From Alphaproteobacteria bacterium (GTDB lineage Bacteria > Pseudomonadota > Alphaproteobacteria > UBA9219): a stretch of DNA of 8,139 nucleotides. Each line of letters starts with the position of its first letter. Position 1 is the first letter of the stretch. A program made the position numbers and the translations under genes. Below are positions 5,945-8,139 of this stretch, in pieces. The DNA lies in assembly GCA_028693775.1 (NCBI GenBank), contig JAQUUS010000056.1:1-8139 (forward strand), read 5' to 3'. The notes under the pieces are model-generated. The model was not told the DNA's origin, did not search any database, and saw nothing but the letters and a program-made list of their open reading frames with translations.

Positions 5945-6619
5945 TCAGCCTATCGTAAACTGCGGCTCATGGAATTTGCCCTTGGCGTAATACGTCTCGC
6001 CCGTCGCCCTGTCCACGACGCGGTCGCTCGGCGCTACGGGGAAGAGCGCTTCGACGCCGGGGGTCTTGTATCCGCTCTCCTTGATGTGAACCACATAGCA
6101 TGCCGCTTCGGGGTTTTCTCTGACGACGTTTACAAACCGCTCCGCCTTTTCGCGCTCGGCTGCGGGTAATACGTTTTTCCATATCAGCATCTTCGAGGCG
6201 GCATCCATCGCCTGTGTGCGCGTCAGAACGTTTTCTTCCGCCGCTGCAAACCAGACCGTTCTTTCTTTTTGCTTGCTGCCGTTCTTGTAGTGAACGTTGA
6301 TGCCCACCACGTCACCGGCTTGCGGAACGCGCTCGCGCAGGAGCCGGGCCGCATGAACCGGCGCCAGCTTTTCTGTGCGGCTCAGGCCCTGGGCCTGAAG
6401 CTCTTCCAGCTCATACGCCTTGGTGTTTCCGCCCACGGCGCGCTCGTTCACGACCGCAAATGACGACGGGTCGAAACGGTTGAAGGAAAACAGTGTGACG
6501 GGTTGTTCTTTCTTGCCTTCGGGCGCAAGTCTCGAAAGCTCTTTGAGGTTCAGATCTTTCCAGTCGCCCAACAAATAGGGAATGATTTCTTCGGATGAAG
6601 CTTGAGAGAGGGTTTCCAT
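5945..6619 (-). CDS. Hypothetical protein, first of a diverged tandem pair, 224 aa
   Basis: Not a family I can name. I place the start at ATG 6619, not at the in-frame TTG 6625, because GGAG stands 7 nt before this ATG and would be too close to the TTG. The N-terminal 35 residues look helical (SSEEIIPYLLGDWKDLNLKE). A mixed region follows, then the elements shared with the downstream gene: a strand GDVVGINVHYKNG at 102-114, KQK at 116-118, FAAAEENVLTRTQA at 124-137, and VVDRATGETYYA at 201-212. The distance from FAA to LTR is identical in both proteins and the later VV..R.TG element is 69 versus 63 residues away. Cysteine is rare and there is no signal peptide, so a cytosolic location is inferred. 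The gene heads a two-gene unit; its leader holds an inverted repeat. Confidence 0.85.
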   Translation of the reverse strand: METLSQASSEEIIPYLLGDWKDLNLKELSRLAPEGKKEQPVTLFSFNRFDPSSFAVVNERAVGGNTKAYELEELQAQGLSRTEKLAPVHAARLLRERVPQAGDVVGINVHYKNGSKQKERTVWFAAAEENVLTRTQAMDAASKMLIWKNVLPAAEREKAERFVNVVRENPEAACYVVHIKESGYKTPGVEALFPVAPSDRVVDRATGETYYAKGKFHEPQFTIG

Positions 6620-6637
6620 GTACAATCTCCACGCTGA

Positions 6638-6662
6638 CTAATGTTTCTTTTGAATACATTAG
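6638..6662. promoter_or_regulatory. Inverted repeat in the leader of the tandem pair
   Basis: CTAATGT (6638-6644) and ACATTAG (6656-6662) are perfect 7-bp inverted arms around an AT-rich 11-nt centre. The element sits 19-43 nt upstream of the ATG at 6619. It could be an operator or a small leader hairpin; the sequence does not tell which. A weak promoter-like pair lies farther upstream on the minus strand. Confidence 0.25.
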
Positions 6663-6739
6663 GCGTAGCAAACTGCGATCCGTTTATCTAATCAAAACAT
6701 TACTTTCAGGCCAATATATCTTTTATTAATTACAAGCCG

Positions 6740-7489
6740 TTAGGCTATTTCTTTGCCTCGATCCGGCGCGGGGGTGTGCCGGATAAGCCAGATCACCCCG
6801 AAAAGATCGTAGGTTCCCCGCACCGCACGGCCCAGAAAATCCGACTTCGATACGCCGTGCGCACGCGGACGGTCGTTCACCGGCGTGAAGATGCATTCGT
6901 GGCCATACAGCTTCAACAGCGCAGGCATGAACCGGTGCAAGCCGCTGAAAAACGGCAGCTCAAGATAGGAATCGCGCGGGAAGACCTTGAGGCTGCATCC
7001 CGTGTCGGGGCAGTTGTCGTTGAGCAGCGCTTTGCGGATTTTGTTCGCAAAACGGCTTGCGAGGCGCTTGCCCAGCGTATCGCGACGGTTGACCCGGATG
7101 CCGCCCACCAGAACTTTGCGGTCCCTGCCCTCCTGCCATGCCAGATCGAGCAACCGAGGTGCATCGACAGGGTCGTTCTGGCGGTCGCCGTCTATGGTTA
7201 AGATCCACGTCGACCGCGCACGGCGAATTCCGTTGCGGATCGCCGCGCTCATGCCCAGCCTTTGCCCGTGCTCGATGAGCCGCACGTTGGGGTTCTTTTG
7301 CTTCGCTTGCTTGACTTCTTCCGCCGTCGCGTCCGCGCTGCCGTCGTTGACGCAGATGATTTCGTAAGATTGGCCAACCGGCGCATAGGCGGTCAGGGCC
7401 GCGACGATCTCGTCGATCAGCGGCTGGACGTTGCCGGATTCATCGAATAACGGGATCACTACCGAGATTTGCGGGCTGGTTTCGGACAC
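6740..7489 (-). CDS. Family 2 glycosyltransferase, dolichol-phosphate mannose synthase-like
   Basis: A GT-A fold glycosyltransferase that would transfer a sugar from a nucleotide donor to a polyprenyl phosphate at the inner membrane. It has the family pattern: SVVIPLFDESGNVQPLIDEI near residues 9-28, VNDGSADAT at 47-55, GMSAAIRNG at 79-87, the acceptor-site TIDGDRQNDP at 98-107 (DXD-like), and PDTGCSLKVFPR at 161-172. FFSGLHRFMPALLKLYG at 180-196 and HGVSKSDF at 211-218 complete it. The end, DLFGVIWLIRH, is short and hydrophobic, but there are no C-terminal membrane segments as in ArnC or GtrB; 249 residues matches the soluble DPM1-like type. The start is a GTG at 7489, with AGAG about 8 nt upstream. 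Sugar and lipid specificity cannot be read from the sequence. The usual partner genes (a LapN-type small membrane protein, a GT39 transferase) are absent from the window. No clear terminator follows. Confidence 0.93.
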   Translation of the reverse strand: MSETSPQISVVIPLFDESGNVQPLIDEIVAALTAYAPVGQSYEIICVNDGSADATAEEVKQAKQKNPNVRLIEHGQRLGMSAAIRNGIRRARSTWILTIDGDRQNDPVDAPRLLDLAWQEGRDRKVLVGGIRVNRRDTLGKRLASRFANKIRKALLNDNCPDTGCSLKVFPRDSYLELPFFSGLHRFMPALLKLYGHECIFTPVNDRPRAHGVSKSDFLGRAVRGTYDLFGVIWLIRHTPAPDRGKEIA

Positions 7490-7629
7490 GGGTTCGCTCT
7501 TTCAATTAACGATAAATTTCTCTCTTTTCTGGCCGAATTCCCCCTAAAAAACCAGCAGGAAAAACTTTTTCCCACAAAGTTTTTGCATTTCATCGGCTTT
7601 TTGGCTAGTTTGCGCCTCCTTACATGGCC

Positions 7630-7635
7630 TATAGT
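7630..7635 (+). promoter_or_regulatory. Candidate -10 box for tRNA-Arg
   Basis: TATAGT matches five of six bases of the -10 consensus and would place the transcription start near 7642, about 15 nt before the tRNA. No good -35 hexamer is visible 16-18 bp upstream, so the call is tentative. Confidence 0.35.
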
Positions 7636-7656
7636 GCTTTTTTGGCCATGTTCGTT

Positions 7657-7733
7657 GCGCCCGTAGCTCAACTGGATAGAGCATCTGACTACGAATCAGA
7701 AGGCTGGGGATTCGAATTCCTCCGGGCGCGCCA
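7657..7733 (+). tRNA. tRNA-Arg, anticodon ACG, with encoded CCA
   Basis: The sequence folds into a complete cloverleaf. The acceptor stem is GCGCCCG (7657-7663) with CGGGCGC (7723-7729), then discriminator G7730 and an encoded CCA (7731-7733). The D arm has GCTC/GAGC with an AACTGGATA loop. The anticodon stem TCTGA/TCAGA holds the loop CTACGAA, giving anticodon ACG (7691-7693). The T arm is GGGGA/TCCTC around TTCGAAT, with one G-U pair. The A34 of this tRNA is normally converted to inosine by TadA, allowing CGU, CGC and CGA to be read. Confidence 0.98.
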
Positions 7734-7777
7734 CTAAATCAAGCACTTAGCCAAAAATCAAAATCCCGCGAATCATT

Positions 7778-7799
7778 CAGGAAACACCCAGGAAACACC
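7778..7799. repeat. Perfect 11-bp tandem repeat downstream of tRNA-Arg
   Basis: CAGGAAACACC occurs twice without any gap (7778-7788 and 7789-7799), 45 bp past the end of the tRNA. Short direct repeats next to a tRNA 3' end can be arm-type binding sites of a tyrosine integrase. No integrase is visible in the window, so the role is inferred, not shown. Confidence 0.6.
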
Positions 7800-7854
7800 G
7801 CACATAAAAGTTCCTGCTAGTTAGTGATGCGTTGTGACCGCCTGTTGAGCTAAA

Positions 7855-7934
7855 TTATTCCGAGCATTTAAGATCTGTGATTATCGGCGGACCATGCGAA
7901 AATAGGCTCCAAAAGAGCCGTAAATTCGGAATAA
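7855..7934. promoter_or_regulatory. Inverted repeat with nested hairpin in the leader of the 7937 gene
   Basis: TTATTCCGA (7855-7863) and TCGGAATAA (7926-7934) are perfect 9-bp inverted arms. Between them lies a small hairpin, GGCTC (7905-7909) and GAGCC (7915-7919) with a CAAAA loop. The right arm ends 2 nt before the ATG at 7937 and contains its only Shine-Dalgarno-like bases (GGA), so pairing of the arms in RNA would hide the ribosome-binding site. Whether the mRNA starts far enough upstream to include the left arm is unknown. Confidence 0.35.
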
Positions 7935-7936
7935 AC

Positions 7937-8139
7937 ATGGAAGAAATCCTCGCAAAATTGAAAGAGGCGGTGGAAGCCAAAGCTTGCGCAACACAGCAGG
8001 AAGCAATCGCGTGGCAAAAACTCGCGACCGCGCTGGATGCATATGGAGCAAAAGAAGCTCGAAATCGAAAAGCTTTTTCGGATTTGGAACAGCAGAACGT
8101 TCAGTCACGCAGCCCCACTCTTCTGACAACAAAGCAAGC
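7937..8139 (+). CDS. Hypothetical helical protein, N-terminal part (partial at right edge)
   Basis: An open frame of 67 codons runs from ATG 7937 off the right edge without a stop. The sequence starts MEEILAKLKEAVEAKACA and continues Ala-, Gln- and Lys-rich, with heptad-like spacing of Leu, Ala and Ile over residues 4-40, so an alpha-helical or coiled-coil protein is likely. No family is recognised. GGA at 7928-7930 is a weak ribosome-binding site 6 nt before the ATG. The opposite strand is also open over part of this stretch, but its Leu/Arg/Pro-rich product looks like a shadow. The position just beyond a tRNA gene with repeats would suit a mobile element, but nothing in the visible part proves it. 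Confidence 0.55.
   Translation, partial: MEEILAKLKEAVEAKACATQQEAIAWQKLATALDAYGAKEARNRKAFSDLEQQNVQSRSPTLLTTKQ

Noticed and set aside
6723..6742. Small AGCC/GGCT hairpin at the end of the glycosyltransferase gene
   Set aside because: Only 4 bp, includes the stop codon and lacks a proper T-run on the minus strand, so it is not convincing as a terminator.
7459..7671. Minus-strand frame of 70 codons between the glycosyltransferase and the tRNA
   Set aside because: It starts inside the tRNA gene and overlaps the glycosyltransferase start; the region is better read as promoter and leader.
7881..8132. Minus-strand frame of 83 codons opposite the 7937 gene
   Set aside because: Leu/Arg/Pro-rich composition without a visible start signal; the plus-strand frame has a more natural protein composition.
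1..8139. CRISPR array, insertion sequence or toxin-antitoxin pair
   Set aside because: No regularly spaced repeats, no transposase motif and no recognisable small toxin or antitoxin frame was found.

Overview
The window looks like the chromosome of an alphaproteobacterium. The best evidence is the N-terminus of RNase E, which opens with the alphaproteobacterial S1-domain sequence and carries a long acidic insert. The rplU-rpmA ... obgE arrangement and the intact ObgE, L21 and L27 sequences fit. Base composition is moderately GC-rich, with many A/T homopolymer runs. Lineage cannot be fixed further from this sequence. About half the coding capacity lies in proteins I do not recognise.

Layout: (1) 1-416, minus: 5' part of rne, running off the left edge. 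(2) 417-759, minus: probably a broken small gene whose reading frame must jump several times at A-runs, ending directly at the rne start codon. (3) 853-1446, plus: small Cys-cluster protein of unknown function. (4) 1606-2550, plus: soluble, mostly helical unknown protein with a clear Shine-Dalgarno. It meets obgE tail to tail with 2 bp between stop codons. (5) 2553-5104, minus: two adjacent units. rplU-rpmA has a promoter-like sequence upstream and a strong terminator downstream. An unknown 244-residue protein is followed by the GTPase gene obgE. (6) 5267-6619, minus: two adjacent unknown genes 6 nt apart that look like diverged copies of each other. (7) 6740-7489, minus: a dolichol-phosphate-mannose-synthase-like family 2 glycosyltransferase with a GTG start. 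(8) 7657-7733, plus: tRNA-Arg(ACG) with encoded CCA, followed by a perfect 11-bp tandem repeat, an inverted repeat, and the start of an unknown helical protein (7937 onward) that runs off the right edge.

The recognisable genes serve RNA decay (RNase E), ribosome structure (L21, L27), ribosome assembly (ObgE), decoding (tRNA-Arg) and envelope or lipid-linked glycan synthesis (the glycosyltransferase). Around them sit at least six orphan genes. The most interesting are the tandem diverged pair at 5267-6619, the frameshifted gene abutting rne, and the tRNA-Arg flank, which has some features of an integration site. I found no CRISPR array, insertion sequence, recombinase or recognisable defence system, and no complete new system can be demonstrated from the sequence alone.
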